From contig NZ_JAESND010000003.1 in assembly GCF_016865585.1 (NCBI RefSeq), positions 1 to 64,000 of the forward strand: a DNA stretch of 64,000 bases, in the 5' to 3' direction. Shown piece after piece: positions 53,212 to 62,812 of this stretch; position 1 is the stretch's first letter, and each line of letters starts with the position of its first letter. The notes beneath the pieces are model-generated. The model worked only from the letters and a program-made list of their open reading frames with translations, had not been told where the DNA came from and made no database searches. The translations under genes were made by a program, and so were the position numbers. This DNA is from Jeongeupia naejangsanensis (GTDB lineage: Bacteria > Pseudomonadota > Gammaproteobacteria > Burkholderiales > Chitinibacteraceae).

Positions 53212-53535
53212 ATGCACAAGTTCTGGATGGCCCTGGCCGCGACGGCATTGATGGCCGGCGCGCATGCCGAAGACCTGCCGACGTTCAAGGTCACGATCAA
53301 GGACGGTACGATTTCGCCGACGCGCTTCGAAGCGCCGGCCGGCAAGCGCTTCAAGATCGAGATCACCAATGCCGGCAAGTCGCCGGCCGAGTTCGAGAGC
53401 ATCCAGCTGCGCAAGGAAAAAGTGCTTGGCCCCGGCGTGACGTCCTTTGTCGTCGTCAATGCCACCAGCCCGGGCGAATACGTGTACTTCGACGACTTCC
53501 ACCCGCAGGCGCGCGGCACCGTCGTCGTCAAATAA
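53212..53535 (+). CDS. ftrB: FtrB, periplasmic cupredoxin-domain protein
   Basis: A 107-residue protein: signal MHKFWMALAATALMAGAHA, then a cupredoxin-like beta domain (FEAPAGKRFKIEITNAGKSPAEFES, HPQARGTVVVK). In the Bordetella ferrous uptake system FtrB is thought to oxidise Fe2+ with copper. The usual Cys ligand is not seen. ATG 53212 gives a good signal peptide; 53200 would add four residues. Confidence 0.85.
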   Translation: MHKFWMALAATALMAGAHAEDLPTFKVTIKDGTISPTRFEAPAGKRFKIEITNAGKSPAEFESIQLRKEKVLGPGVTSFVVVNATSPGEYVYFDDFHPQARGTVVVK

Positions 53536-53602
53536 GGTTTTCCGTCGTGGCCTCCGGCCGCGACCGTGACGCCGCCGCATTCGCGACGGCCAAGGATTCA
53601 GC

Positions 53603-54421
53603 ATGGATCAGGTACTGTTCATCGTCTGGCGCGAAAGTGTCGAGGCGCTTCTCGTCGTCGGCATCCTTTACGCCTGGCTCAAGGCCAGCCCGGCTGCTGG
53701 CCAGCGCGGCCTGCGCTTCCTCTGGGGCGGCGTTGCAGCCGGCCTGGCGCTTTCGGGCCTGCTGGCACTCGGCATTCTCGGCATTTCGCAGTTCCTGTCC
53801 GACGATGGCCAGGAATACTTTCAGGCCGGCATGGCGCTGGTGGCTGCGGCGCTGATCGTGCAGATGGTCTACTGGATGAAGAAGCACGGCCGCACGCTCA
53901 AGCGCGAGCTGGAAAGCGGCATGAGCGAGCGGGTGCAGCAGCAGAACTGGTGGGGTTTGCTGGTGCTGGTGATGATTGCCGTCGGCCGCGAAGGCAGTGA
54001 AACGGTTGTTTTTCTCTACGGTACCGTGGCCGGTGCCGACGGCAGCCAGATGCTCGGCTATGCCGCAGCCGGTCTGGCCGGCTTGCTGCTGGCGTTCGCG
54101 ACGTTCTGGCTGCTGCAGCTCGGCGGCAGGATCTTCACCTGGCGGCGTTTCTTCCAGTTCACCGAAATCCTGCTGCTGCTGCTTGCCGGCGCGCTGCTGG
54201 TCAGCGGGCTCGAGCGCCTCGTGTCGATCGGCGCGCTGCCAGGGCTGGTCGATCCGCTCTGGGACAGCTCGCACCTGCTCGACGACTCGGCCGGCGTCGG
54301 CAAGCTGTTCGCCGACTTTGCCGGTTACCGCTCGCACCCGGCGCTGCTGGTGCTGGGAGTGTGGCTGGCGTACTGGATTGCCGCAGTCGGCTTCCTGCGC
54401 CGCGTCGGCCGCAAGGCGTAA
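53603..54421 (+). CDS. ftrC: FtrC, FTR1-type iron permease
   Basis: A 272-residue, seven-helix permease. Two RExxE motifs bind and pass iron: WRESVE (Arg10-Glu14) and GREGSE (Arg129-Glu133). Fits the ferrous iron uptake permease family. It lies 67 bp downstream of ftrB and 3 bp upstream of ftrD. Confidence 0.95.
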   Translation: MDQVLFIVWRESVEALLVVGILYAWLKASPAAGQRGLRFLWGGVAAGLALSGLLALGILGISQFLSDDGQEYFQAGMALVAAALIVQMVYWMKKHGRTLKRELESGMSERVQQQNWWGLLVLVMIAVGREGSETVVFLYGTVAGADGSQMLGYAAAGLAGLLLAFATFWLLQLGGRIFTWRRFFQFTEILLLLLAGALLVSGLERLVSIGALPGLVDPLWDSSHLLDDSAGVGKLFADFAGYRSHPALLVLGVWLAYWIAAVGFLRRVGRKA

Positions 54422-54424
54422 ACC

Positions 54425-55798
54425 ATGAGTGCGATGCCGCTCCGCGTCGCCCGTTTCGGCGACTTCCTGCGTGACCACAAGGCGGCGCTGCGAATGCTGC
54501 AGTGGGGCGTCGTCGCCGTCTACGTGTTCCTGATCGTCGTGCCGGTGTTCCTGCCGCTGCCCGACGAAACCGCGCACGTGTTCAACAACCTGACCGTGGC
54601 CGCCCAGTTTGCCTTCTGGGGCATCTGGTGGCCCTTCGTGCTGGTGTCGATGCCGCTGATGGGGCGCGCGTGGTGCGGCTGGTTCTGTCCCGAGGGCATG
54701 CTGGCCGAGTGGATGAGCGAACGCGGCCGCAACCGGCCGATTCCGAAATGGATACGCTGGGGCGGCTGGCCCTTCGTGGCCTTCGCCTGTACCACCATCT
54801 ACGGCCAGCTCGTCAGCGTCTACCAGTACCCGCTGGCGGTGCTGCTGGTGCTCGGCGGTTCGACCGTCGCGGCGATCGGCATCGGCTTCTGGTACGGCCG
54901 CAGCAAGCGGATCTGGTGCCGCTACCTGTGCCCGGTCAACGGCGTGTTCCAGCTGCTGTCCAAACTCGCGCCGTGGCGTTACAAGGTCGACGAGCAGAAG
55001 TGGCGCGATTTCGCCGGTTCGGGCAAAAAGGTCATTCCGATCAACTGTGCGCCGCTGGTGCCGCTGCGCCACATGCAGGGCGCGGCCGAATGCCACATGT
55101 GCGGGCGCTGTGCCGGCCACCGCGACGCGATCGCGCTCACCGCGCGCTCTCCCGAGGAAGAGATCGTCGATGTCGCCCACGGCGACGGCTGGCAGACCGC
55201 GCTGCTGGTGTTCGGCATGATGGGCATCGCGCTCGGTGCCTTCCTGTGGAGCGCCAGCCCGTGGCTGGTTGCCGCCAAGCAGTGGGTCGCCGAATGGCTG
55301 ATCGACCGCGACATCCTCTGGCCGCTGAACGATACGGCGCCGTGGTGGCTGCTGACGCACTACCCGGAAGTGAACGACAGTTTCAGCTGGCTCGACGGTG
55401 CGGCCATCCTCGGCTTCATCGCCGCGACGGCCGCGGTCGTCGGCGGCCTGCTGTATCTGGCGTTGCAGATCGCCGACGGTTTGTTGCCGCAGCGCAACAA
55501 GGACAGTGTGCACCGATTGGCGCAGGCGCTGATCCCGACTGCCGGCTGTGGCGTTTTCCTCGGCCTGTCTGCGACGACGGTCACGCTGCTCAAGCACGAA
55601 GGCATGGGCACCGGTTGGGTCAACGACGCGCGCTTCACCCTGCTGGCGCTCGGTCTGGCGTGGACCCTGAGGCTGGCGTGGCGCGTTGCCGGCCGGCGGG
55701 GCGCCGGCGTGCTGGCACGGCTGCCGGCGATGGCGGTGTATGCGGCCGGCCTCGCACCATTCGTGTATGCATGGTGGCTGTTCTTCATCGGCTGGTGA
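54425..55798 (+). CDS. ftrD: FtrD, membrane polyferredoxin-type electron transfer protein
   Basis: A 457-residue membrane protein. Two NapH/CcoG-like cysteine pairs lie in WCGWFCPEGM and WCRYLCPVNG. Another cluster follows at CHMCGRCAGH, and later membrane helices. In FtrABCD systems this protein passes electrons that recycle the cupredoxin/oxidised iron. Together with ftrA-C it should import ferrous iron, useful at low O2 or acidic pH. Confidence 0.9.
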   Translation: MSAMPLRVARFGDFLRDHKAALRMLQWGVVAVYVFLIVVPVFLPLPDETAHVFNNLTVAAQFAFWGIWWPFVLVSMPLMGRAWCGWFCPEGMLAEWMSERGRNRPIPKWIRWGGWPFVAFACTTIYGQLVSVYQYPLAVLLVLGGSTVAAIGIGFWYGRSKRIWCRYLCPVNGVFQLLSKLAPWRYKVDEQKWRDFAGSGKKVIPINCAPLVPLRHMQGAAECHMCGRCAGHRDAIALTARSPEEEIVDVAHGDGWQTALLVFGMMGIALGAFLWSASPWLVAAKQWVAEWLIDRDILWPLNDTAPWWLLTHYPEVNDSFSWLDGAAILGFIAATAAVVGGLLYLALQIADGLLPQRNKDSVHRLAQALIPTAGCGVFLGLSATTVTLLKHEGMGTGWVNDARFTLLALGLAWTLRLAWRVAGRRGAGVLARLPAMAVYAAGLAPFVYAWWLFFIGW

Positions 55799-55832
55799 GG
55801 CCGTAAGAAAACCGCTGCATCCCGACGGGGTG

Positions 55833-55863
55833 TTGCCCCGAGCGCGCCGTACATCCGTATAAT
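55833..55863 (+). promoter_or_regulatory. Sigma-70 promoter of argH
   Basis: TTGCCC (55833-55838) and a perfect TATAAT (55858-55863) are 19 bp apart, 39 bp upstream of the argH start. The -10 match is exact; the spacing is long. Confidence 0.6.
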
Positions 55864-55901
55864 CCGCAGGTTTGAAGCTCAAGTACTCTCGGGATACAGC
55901 C

Positions 55902-57287
55902 ATGCAGGACGCCGTCAACAAAACCTGGTCCGGCCGATTCAACGAACCGGTCTCGGAACTCGTGAAGCGCTACACCGCCTCGGTGACCTTCGATAACCGC
56001 ATGGCCGAGGTCGACATCCAGGGCTCGCTGGCGCACGCGACGATGCTGAACAAGGTCGGCGTACTCTCCGGCGACGACCTCGCGGCAATCCAGCGCGGCA
56101 TGGCCGAGATCCTCGACGAAATCCGCAACGGCACGTTCGAATGGTCGGTCGACCTCGAAGACGTGCACATGAACATCGAGCGCCGCTTGACCGACAAGAT
56201 CGGCGACGCCGGCAAGCGCCTGCACACCGGCCGTTCGCGCAACGACCAGGTCGCCACCGACATCCGCCTCTACCTGCGCGGCGCGATCGACGCCATCGTC
56301 GGTCTGGTACGCGAACTGCAGCGCTCGCTCGTCGATCTGGCCGATGCACATGCGTCGACGGTGCTGCCGGGCTTCACCCACCTGCAGGTGGCGCAGCCGG
56401 TGACCTTCGGCCACCACATGCTCGCCTACGTCGAGATGCTCGGCCGCGATGCCGACCGTTTCACCGATGCCCGCAAGCGCGTCAACCTGCTGCCGCTCGG
56501 CTCGGCCGCGCTCGCCGGCACTACCTACCCGATCGACCGCGTCTACACTGCCGAGCTGCTCGGTTTCGACGGCGTGACGCAGAACTCGCTCGACTCGGTG
56601 TCCGACCGCGACTTCGCGATCGAATTCACGTCCGCGGCCGCGCTGACGATGACCCATCTGTCGCGCCTGTCGGAAGAACTGATCCTGTGGATGAGCCCGC
56701 GCTTCGGCTTCATCGACATCGCCGACCGCTTCTGTACCGGCAGCTCGATCATGCCGCAGAAGAAGAATCCGGACGTGCCCGAGCTGGTCCGCGGCAAGAC
56801 CGGCCGCGTCAACGGCAGCCTGATCGGCCTGCTGACGCTGATGAAGTCGCAGCCGCTGGCGTACAACAAGGACAATCAGGAAGACAAGGAACCGCTGTTC
56901 GACACCGTCGACACGCTGAGCGACACGCTGCGGATCTACGCCGATATGATGCGCGGCATCACCGTGAAGCCCGAGGCGATGAAGGACGCGGTCAAGCAGG
57001 GCTTCGCAACCGCGACCGATCTGGCCGACTATCTGGTGAAGAAGGGCCTGCCGTTCCGCGATGCGCACGAAGCCGTTGCGCTGGCGGTGCGTTACGCAGA
57101 GGAAAAGAAACGCGACCTGTCCGAGCTGGCCATCGTCGAACTCAAGACCTTCTCGCCGCTGATCGGCGACGACGTTGCCGAAGTGCTGACCGCCGAGGGC
57201 AGCCTCGCTGCGCGCAACCACGTTGGCGGTACTGCGCCGGTGCAGGTGAGGGCGCAGGTCGCCCGCTGGCGCGCGCTGCTGGCCTGA
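55902..57287 (+). CDS. argH: Argininosuccinate lyase
   Basis: A 461-residue enzyme making arginine and fumarate from argininosuccinate, the last step of arginine synthesis. The family signature [11 protein letters not shown] is present, as are [39 protein letters not shown] and [19 protein letters not shown] 55902 is the natural start ([13 protein letters not shown]). Confidence 0.97.
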   Translation: MQDAVNKTWSGRFNEPVSELVKRYTASVTFDNRMAEVDIQGSLAHATMLNKVGVLSGDDLAAIQRGMAEILDEIRNGTFEWSVDLEDVHMNIERRLTDKIGDAGKRLHTGRSRNDQVATDIRLYLRGAIDAIVGLVRELQRSLVDLADAHASTVLPGFTHLQVAQPVTFGHHMLAYVEMLGRDADRFTDARKRVNLLPLGSAALAGTTYPIDRVYTAELLGFDGVTQNSLDSVSDRDFAIEFTSAAALTMTHLSRLSEELILWMSPRFGFIDIADRFCTGSSIMPQKKNPDVPELVRGKTGRVNGSLIGLLTLMKSQPLAYNKDNQEDKEPLFDTVDTLSDTLRIYADMMRGITVKPEAMKDAVKQGFATATDLADYLVKKGLPFRDAHEAVALAVRYAEEKKRDLSELAIVELKTFSPLIGDDVAEVLTAEGSLAARNHVGGTAPVQVRAQVARWRALLA

Positions 57288-57293
57288 GCGGTC

Positions 57294-57417
57294 CATTCGG
57301 CGGCGGTGCCTGCGCAGCTTGCACCCGTCCGGTGCTCGGCATCCTCATGGACCACATGTCCATTCCGGTGCCTGTGCTTCGGGCGAGCACAATCTGCTTT
57401 GGCTTGTCTGCCGACTG
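57294..57417 (+). repeat. 124-bp dispersed intergenic repeat, copy 2
   Basis: Gapless match to 4471-4594 over 124 bp. It starts 7 bp after the argH stop. The core hairpin is ATGGAC-CACAT-GTCCAT. Contains two CCGGTG hexamers (57329-57334 and 57365-57370) that mark the breakpoints of the deleted third copy. Confidence 0.85.
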
Positions 57418-57438
57418 CACCACCCAGCAGTATCAATC

Positions 57439-57461
57439 ACGGGCCGCTTTGCGGCCCGTTT
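57439..57461 (+). terminator. Terminator between the repeat and the elaA-like gene
   Basis: ACGGGCCGC (57439-57447) pairs with GCGGCCCGT (57451-57459) around TTT, followed by TTG. It ends the argH transcript 17 bp before the next start. Confidence 0.8.
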
Positions 57462-57477
57462 GCATTTGGATCCCACT

Positions 57478-57927
57478 ATGACGATCAACTGGCGCTGGTA
57501 CCGTTTTGACGAGTTCGATGCCGCAACGCTGTACGCCTATCTGAAGCTGCGCGTCGACGTGTTCGTCGTCGAGCAGACCTGCCCGTATCCGGAACTCGAC
57601 GACCACGATCAGGCTGCACAGCACCTGCTCGGCACCGACGAAAGCGGGTCCATCGTCGCCTGCCTGCGGCTGCTGCCGCCCGGCGCCAAGTACGCGGAAC
57701 CGTCGATCGGTCGTGTCATCGTCACCCCGGCCGCGCGCGGTACCGGAGCAGGGCATCAGCTGGTCGCCGAGGCGCTGGCGCACTCGACCGCGCTGTACCC
57801 GGGGGCCGGCAACCGGATCGGGGCGCAGGAAAGGCTGCAGCGCTTCTATGCCATGCACGGCTTCGAACCGGTCGGCGAGCCCTATCTCGAAGACGACATC
57901 CTGCACATCGACATGATCCGGGCCTGA
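57478..57927 (+). CDS. ElaA-type GNAT acetyltransferase
   Basis: A 149-residue acetyltransferase. ElaA-like blocks are LKLRVDVFVVEQTCPYPELDD, ACLRLLPPG, IGRVIVTPAARGTGAGHQLV (acetyl-CoA loop) and GFEPVGEPYLEDDILHIDM. Substrate unknown. ATG 57478 gives the usual MTINW start. Confidence 0.88.
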   Translation: MTINWRWYRFDEFDAATLYAYLKLRVDVFVVEQTCPYPELDDHDQAAQHLLGTDESGSIVACLRLLPPGAKYAEPSIGRVIVTPAARGTGAGHQLVAEALAHSTALYPGAGNRIGAQERLQRFYAMHGFEPVGEPYLEDDILHIDMIRA

Positions 57928-57933
57928 TCGCGC

Positions 57934-58437
57934 TCAGGCCTTGTCGCGCCGGTCCTGCTGGCGCCGTTCGTGATCGAGGTCGGCATCGTCCTCGCGCCAG
58001 CGGCGCAGCCGGCGCTCGGCCAGCCGTTCGAGGCTGCCGCCGAAGTTGATCACCACCAGCGCGAGCAGCATGACCCCGAGCGCCAGTCCCCCCATGCCCG
58101 CACCGCAGGCCATGCCCAGGATCGCCGTGACCCAGATCGACGCGGCGGTCGTCAGTCCCTGAACACGGTACTTCTGCGGATGGTGCAGGATCACGCCGGC
58201 GCCGAGGAAGCCGATGCCGGTGATCAGCCCCTGCGCGACGCGCGAATACGCCTGCGCATCGGCGCCGGGCAGCCGGAACACCAGCAGTACCGCCAGTGCC
58301 GAGCCGAGCGAGACCAGCGCATGCGTGCGCACACCGGCCGGTTTGCGGTGCAGGTAGCGGTTGATGCCGATCAGCCCGCCGATCAGCACCGCAGTGCACA
58401 GCCGGACAAACAGTTCGGTTTCCAGCGTCCAGTTCAT
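57934..58437 (-). CDS. MgtC/SapB family membrane protein
   Basis: A 167-residue protein with about four helices (LFVRLCTAVLIGGLIGINRY, THALVSLGSALAVLLVF, GIGFLGAGVILHH, WVTAILGMACGAGMGGLALG). The RKPAGVRTHALVSLGSA and GIGFLGAG motifs are typical. MgtC proteins modulate ATP synthase and Mg2+ starvation in pathogens; the short SapB-like form here has no proven role. Only the N-terminal domain is present. Confidence 0.88.
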   Translation of the reverse strand: MNWTLETELFVRLCTAVLIGGLIGINRYLHRKPAGVRTHALVSLGSALAVLLVFRLPGADAQAYSRVAQGLITGIGFLGAGVILHHPQKYRVQGLTTAASIWVTAILGMACGAGMGGLALGVMLLALVVINFGGSLERLAERRLRRWREDDADLDHERRQQDRRDKA

Positions 58438-58581
58438 GGGATGGCTACCCTGACGAAGGTGGGTGCCGGCCTCGGGTCGGCACCTTAGCGGCTTCCCCTG
58501 ATGGGCGGCGGCGGCGGAATCGCCGACATTGAAGGTCTGAATACATGCTACGCCGAAACGGCGTGCTGGCGAGGGTCTGGA

Positions 58582-59853
58582 ATGAAGGTGATAGTGGTCG
58601 GGGCGGGCGTGATCGGTGTGAGCAGCGCGCATTACCTGAATGGGGCCGGCTGTACGGTGACGCTGCTCGACGCGCTGCCGGGGCCGGCACTCGGCACCAG
58701 CTTTGCCAATGCCGGTCAGGTCTCGCCGGGGTACGCCGCGCCGTGGGCGGCACCGGGCATTCCGTTCAAGGCGCTGCGCTGGCTGTTCGATCGCGATGCG
58801 CCGCTGAAGATCCGTCCCGACGGCTCGTGGTTCCAGCTGGTCTGGATGGCGCGGATGCTCGCCAACTGCAGCCACGCCGCTTACGATCGCAACAAGGCGC
58901 GCATGGTGCCGCTGGCCGAGTACAGTCGCGACTGCCTGCGCAGCCTGCGCGCCGAACTCGGCCTGCATTACGACGAGCGGAGCCTCGGCACGCTGCAGCT
59001 GCTGCGCGATCCGGCCCAGCTGGTCGCGGCGCGGCGCGATGCCGCCATTCTCGAGCGCATCGGCGTACCGCACCAGTTGCTCGACGTCGCCGGCGTGCTC
59101 GAACACGAACCGGCGCTGGCGCGCGTGGCCCACCGTGTTGCCGGCGGCCTGCGGCTGCCGAACGACGAAACCGGCGATTGCCGCCGCTTTACCGAACGGC
59201 TGGCCGAGCACGCGGCCCGTGCAGGCGTGCAGACGCGCTACGGCAGCGACATTGCCGCGCTGCTGTACCGCAACGGCCGGGTCGCCGGTGTCCGGCTCGC
59301 CAATGGCGAGGAGCTGGTCGCCGATGCCGTGGTGCTGGCCGCCGGTTGCGCAAGCCGTGCGCTGGCGCAACCGCTGAAGCTGGCGCTGCCGGTCTACCCG
59401 GTCAAGGGTTACTCGATCACGCTGCCGCTGACCGATCCGGACGCGGCACCGCGTTCGACCGTGCTCGACGAAACCAACAAGGTGGCGCTGACGCGCTTCG
59501 ACACCCGCTTGCGTGTCGGCGGCATGGCCGAAGTGGCCGGTTTCGACCTGCGCATCCGGCCCGAACGTGTCGCCGTGCTCAAGCGCGTGACGACCGAGCT
59601 GTTCCCGGATGCCGGCGATCTGGCCGAGGTCGAAGCCTGGACCGGCCTGCGGCCGATGACGCCGGACGGTACGCCGCTGGTCGGGGCCTCGGGCGTGCCG
59701 GGTCTGTGGCTCAATACCGGTCACGGCACGCTGGGCTGGACCATGGCCTGCGGCTCGGCGCAGCTGCTGGCCGACCTGATGCTCGACCGGCCGGCGGCCC
59801 TGCCGGCGCGCGACTACACGCCGGCCCGGTACAGCCGGGCGGAGAAATCGTAG
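58582..59853 (+). CDS. dadA: D-amino acid dehydrogenase small subunit
   Basis: A 423-residue FAD-dependent oxidoreductase. The FAD loop is MKVIVVGAGVIGVSSAHYL; DadA blocks are LGTSFANAGQVSPGYAAPWAAPG, PVYPVKGYSITLPL and TGLRPMTPDGTPLVG with NTGHGTLGWTMACGS. It deaminates D-amino acids, feeding electrons to the respiratory chain, and belongs to alanine catabolism. No racemase gene is adjacent. Confidence 0.95.
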   Translation: MKVIVVGAGVIGVSSAHYLNGAGCTVTLLDALPGPALGTSFANAGQVSPGYAAPWAAPGIPFKALRWLFDRDAPLKIRPDGSWFQLVWMARMLANCSHAAYDRNKARMVPLAEYSRDCLRSLRAELGLHYDERSLGTLQLLRDPAQLVAARRDAAILERIGVPHQLLDVAGVLEHEPALARVAHRVAGGLRLPNDETGDCRRFTERLAEHAARAGVQTRYGSDIAALLYRNGRVAGVRLANGEELVADAVVLAAGCASRALAQPLKLALPVYPVKGYSITLPLTDPDAAPRSTVLDETNKVALTRFDTRLRVGGMAEVAGFDLRIRPERVAVLKRVTTELFPDAGDLAEVEAWTGLRPMTPDGTPLVGASGVPGLWLNTGHGTLGWTMACGSAQLLADLMLDRPAALPARDYTPARYSRAEKS

Positions 59854-60942
<1,089 letters not shown>

Positions 60943-60960
60943 ACGGCATTCGCACAACGA

Positions 60961-60986
60961 AAAAGGGAGGCCCGAGCCTCCCTTTT
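60961..60986. terminator. Bidirectional terminator between hemB and the lipoprotein peptidase
   Basis: GGGAGGC (60965-60971) pairs with GCCTCCC (60976-60982) around CCGA, flanked by A4 and T4. Confidence 0.9.
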
Positions 60987-60999
60987 CATTTCCGGACGG

Positions 61000-62664
61000 T
61001 TACTGGATGACCACCGACAGCGTCGTGTGGGCCGGGACGATATAGGTCTCGTTGAGCATCACCGGCAGGTTGGGACGTACGAACGGAAAGTGGCCGTAAC
61101 CGTACAGCGTGCTCGGCAGCGACGTCGGCAGGCGGCGTTTGCCGATGTAGTCGAGCCCGCTGATCGGTACCAGCGTGAAGCCGGCCTCGTTGCGTGCCGG
61201 ATAGCCGAAGCCGGCCGGTGACGCTTCCGCAGGCAGCAGCGCGATATTGGTGCCCCAGCGCTGGAACGCGACATTCATGCCGGCGCCGCCGCTGCGGCGG
61301 ATCGCGTCGTCGAGCTGCACGATCGAATCGGTCGAAACCTGGTCGCGCAGCAGCGTTTTGTAGAAACCGATGCCGTACTGCCGCAGCAGGAAACCGCCGA
61401 AACTGCCGGACGTGTCGTAACCGAAGCAGCTGGGCGTCGTCTGCCAGACCGTCAGCGGGCAGTTGTACTCGGCATTGGCCAGCCAGCCCGGGAAGCGTTC
61501 GTCACGCACCGTGTTGTAGCCCGGCGTGACCTGGGTCGAGACGACGTCCTCCATCATGATCGCGGTCATTTCCTCCAGCCAGGTTGCGAAGGCGTAGTTG
61601 CTGCCGATCTGTACCGCGCGCTGGTAGAAATTGGTCATGTGCGTCAGCTCGTGCGCGAGCGTGCTCTTCGAGAACGTCAGGCCGGCACTGCCGTCGAGAT
61701 AGAGCGTTTCCGAATCGGCGAAAATCGCCAGCGCCTCGTTGCTGCTGGGCGTGGCGCTGCTGCGGAAGAAGTTGTTGCCGCTGTAGAAATAGGCGACCAC
61801 GCCGTAGGGCTGACCGTTGTTGTCCTGATTGACGATGACAAGGTCGATCGCCTGATCGGGGCCGATCAGCGAGCCGGCCGATGCCGCCGGGACGCTGCCC
61901 CAGGGCTCGCCGGCGACGCCGGTCACCAGCGGATAGATGGCCGAGCTGCCGCTGGCGAAGGTGGTGATCAGCGTGTCGAGGATGGCATCGGTGACCTTGC
62001 CGGTGGCGTACTCGCTGTTCTCGACCCAGACGTTGACCTGCCGGCCGCTGGTGGTGCTTTGCTGGCGACGCAGCGTCGTCGTCCGCTGGCTGACGCCGCC
62101 GTTGTCGTCCTGGTTGTACCAGACGCGGGTGGTGCCCACGCCGAATTCGTTGGTCCGGCTGGCGAGGATGCCGGCCGTTTTAAGCTGGCGCCCCAGCAGC
62201 CCGGCGAAGCCGCCGGCGTTGAACGCATCGACCTGCGGCGGGGTGTGACGGTCGCGTGCAGGCGCCTCGGCCTTGCGGCTGCCGTTCTGTACGGTGGCGT
62301 TCCCCAGCGTCACCGCCGGCAGCGCGATATCACTGGTCGATTCGTTGCTGTAGACCAGCGTCGCCGTCTTGCCGTTGACGTTGTCGATGCGGACCTGGAC
62401 GCTGACCGGGCCGGTACCGACATTGCGGAAGCGCCAGAGGCCGACGCCACTGCCACTGTAGCGGTTGACGTTGTCGGCGCCGCAGAAGCTCCCGGCGCAA
62501 TCGACCGAAAAAGGCTCTTGCGGCAATGGCGTCGGGGTAGGCGTGGTGCCTCCGCCGCCGTCGATGATGACGCTTCCGCCGCTACCTCCTCCACCGCCGC
62601 CACAGGCGGCGAGCAGGGCGGACGCGATGACGGCGGGGACAAGGGCGCGCAGGAGTCGATTCAT
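61000..62664 (-). CDS. Lipoprotein with M30 (hyicolysin)-like metallopeptidase domain
   Basis: A 554-residue lipoprotein (signal ending LLAACGG, lipidation at Cys21). A flexible Gly/Thr/Pro linker (about 22-50) follows. The zinc motif LAHELTHMTNFYQR at about residue 338 (HExxH) and the downstream WLEEMTAIMMED supply ligands, as in the M30 family. About 80 residues after the linker form a beta-rich region of unknown role. It is probably surface-exposed and degrades proteins or peptides. Substrate unknown. Confidence 0.82.
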   Translation of the reverse strand: MNRLLRALVPAVIASALLAACGGGGGGSGGSVIIDGGGGTTPTPTPLPQEPFSVDCAGSFCGADNVNRYSGSGVGLWRFRNVGTGPVSVQVRIDNVNGKTATLVYSNESTSDIALPAVTLGNATVQNGSRKAEAPARDRHTPPQVDAFNAGGFAGLLGRQLKTAGILASRTNEFGVGTTRVWYNQDDNGGVSQRTTTLRRQQSTTSGRQVNVWVENSEYATGKVTDAILDTLITTFASGSSAIYPLVTGVAGEPWGSVPAASAGSLIGPDQAIDLVIVNQDNNGQPYGVVAYFYSGNNFFRSSATPSSNEALAIFADSETLYLDGSAGLTFSKSTLAHELTHMTNFYQRAVQIGSNYAFATWLEEMTAIMMEDVVSTQVTPGYNTVRDERFPGWLANAEYNCPLTVWQTTPSCFGYDTSGSFGGFLLRQYGIGFYKTLLRDQVSTDSIVQLDDAIRRSGGAGMNVAFQRWGTNIALLPAEASPAGFGYPARNEAGFTLVPISGLDYIGKRRLPTSLPSTLYGYGHFPFVRPNLPVMLNETYIVPAHTTLSVVIQ

Positions 62665-62812
62665 GATCGTGGCGGCAAGGGCGGGGATTTCAATTTAGAG
62701 CGACGCGCGACATCCTGCTGGCGGTATTGTGCTCACCCGTATTGCACCGGTCCCGGTGGAGCAATGAACCGCACCAAAGAAGATGGCATGGCCGGGTACG
62801 GCTGCGATGCGT

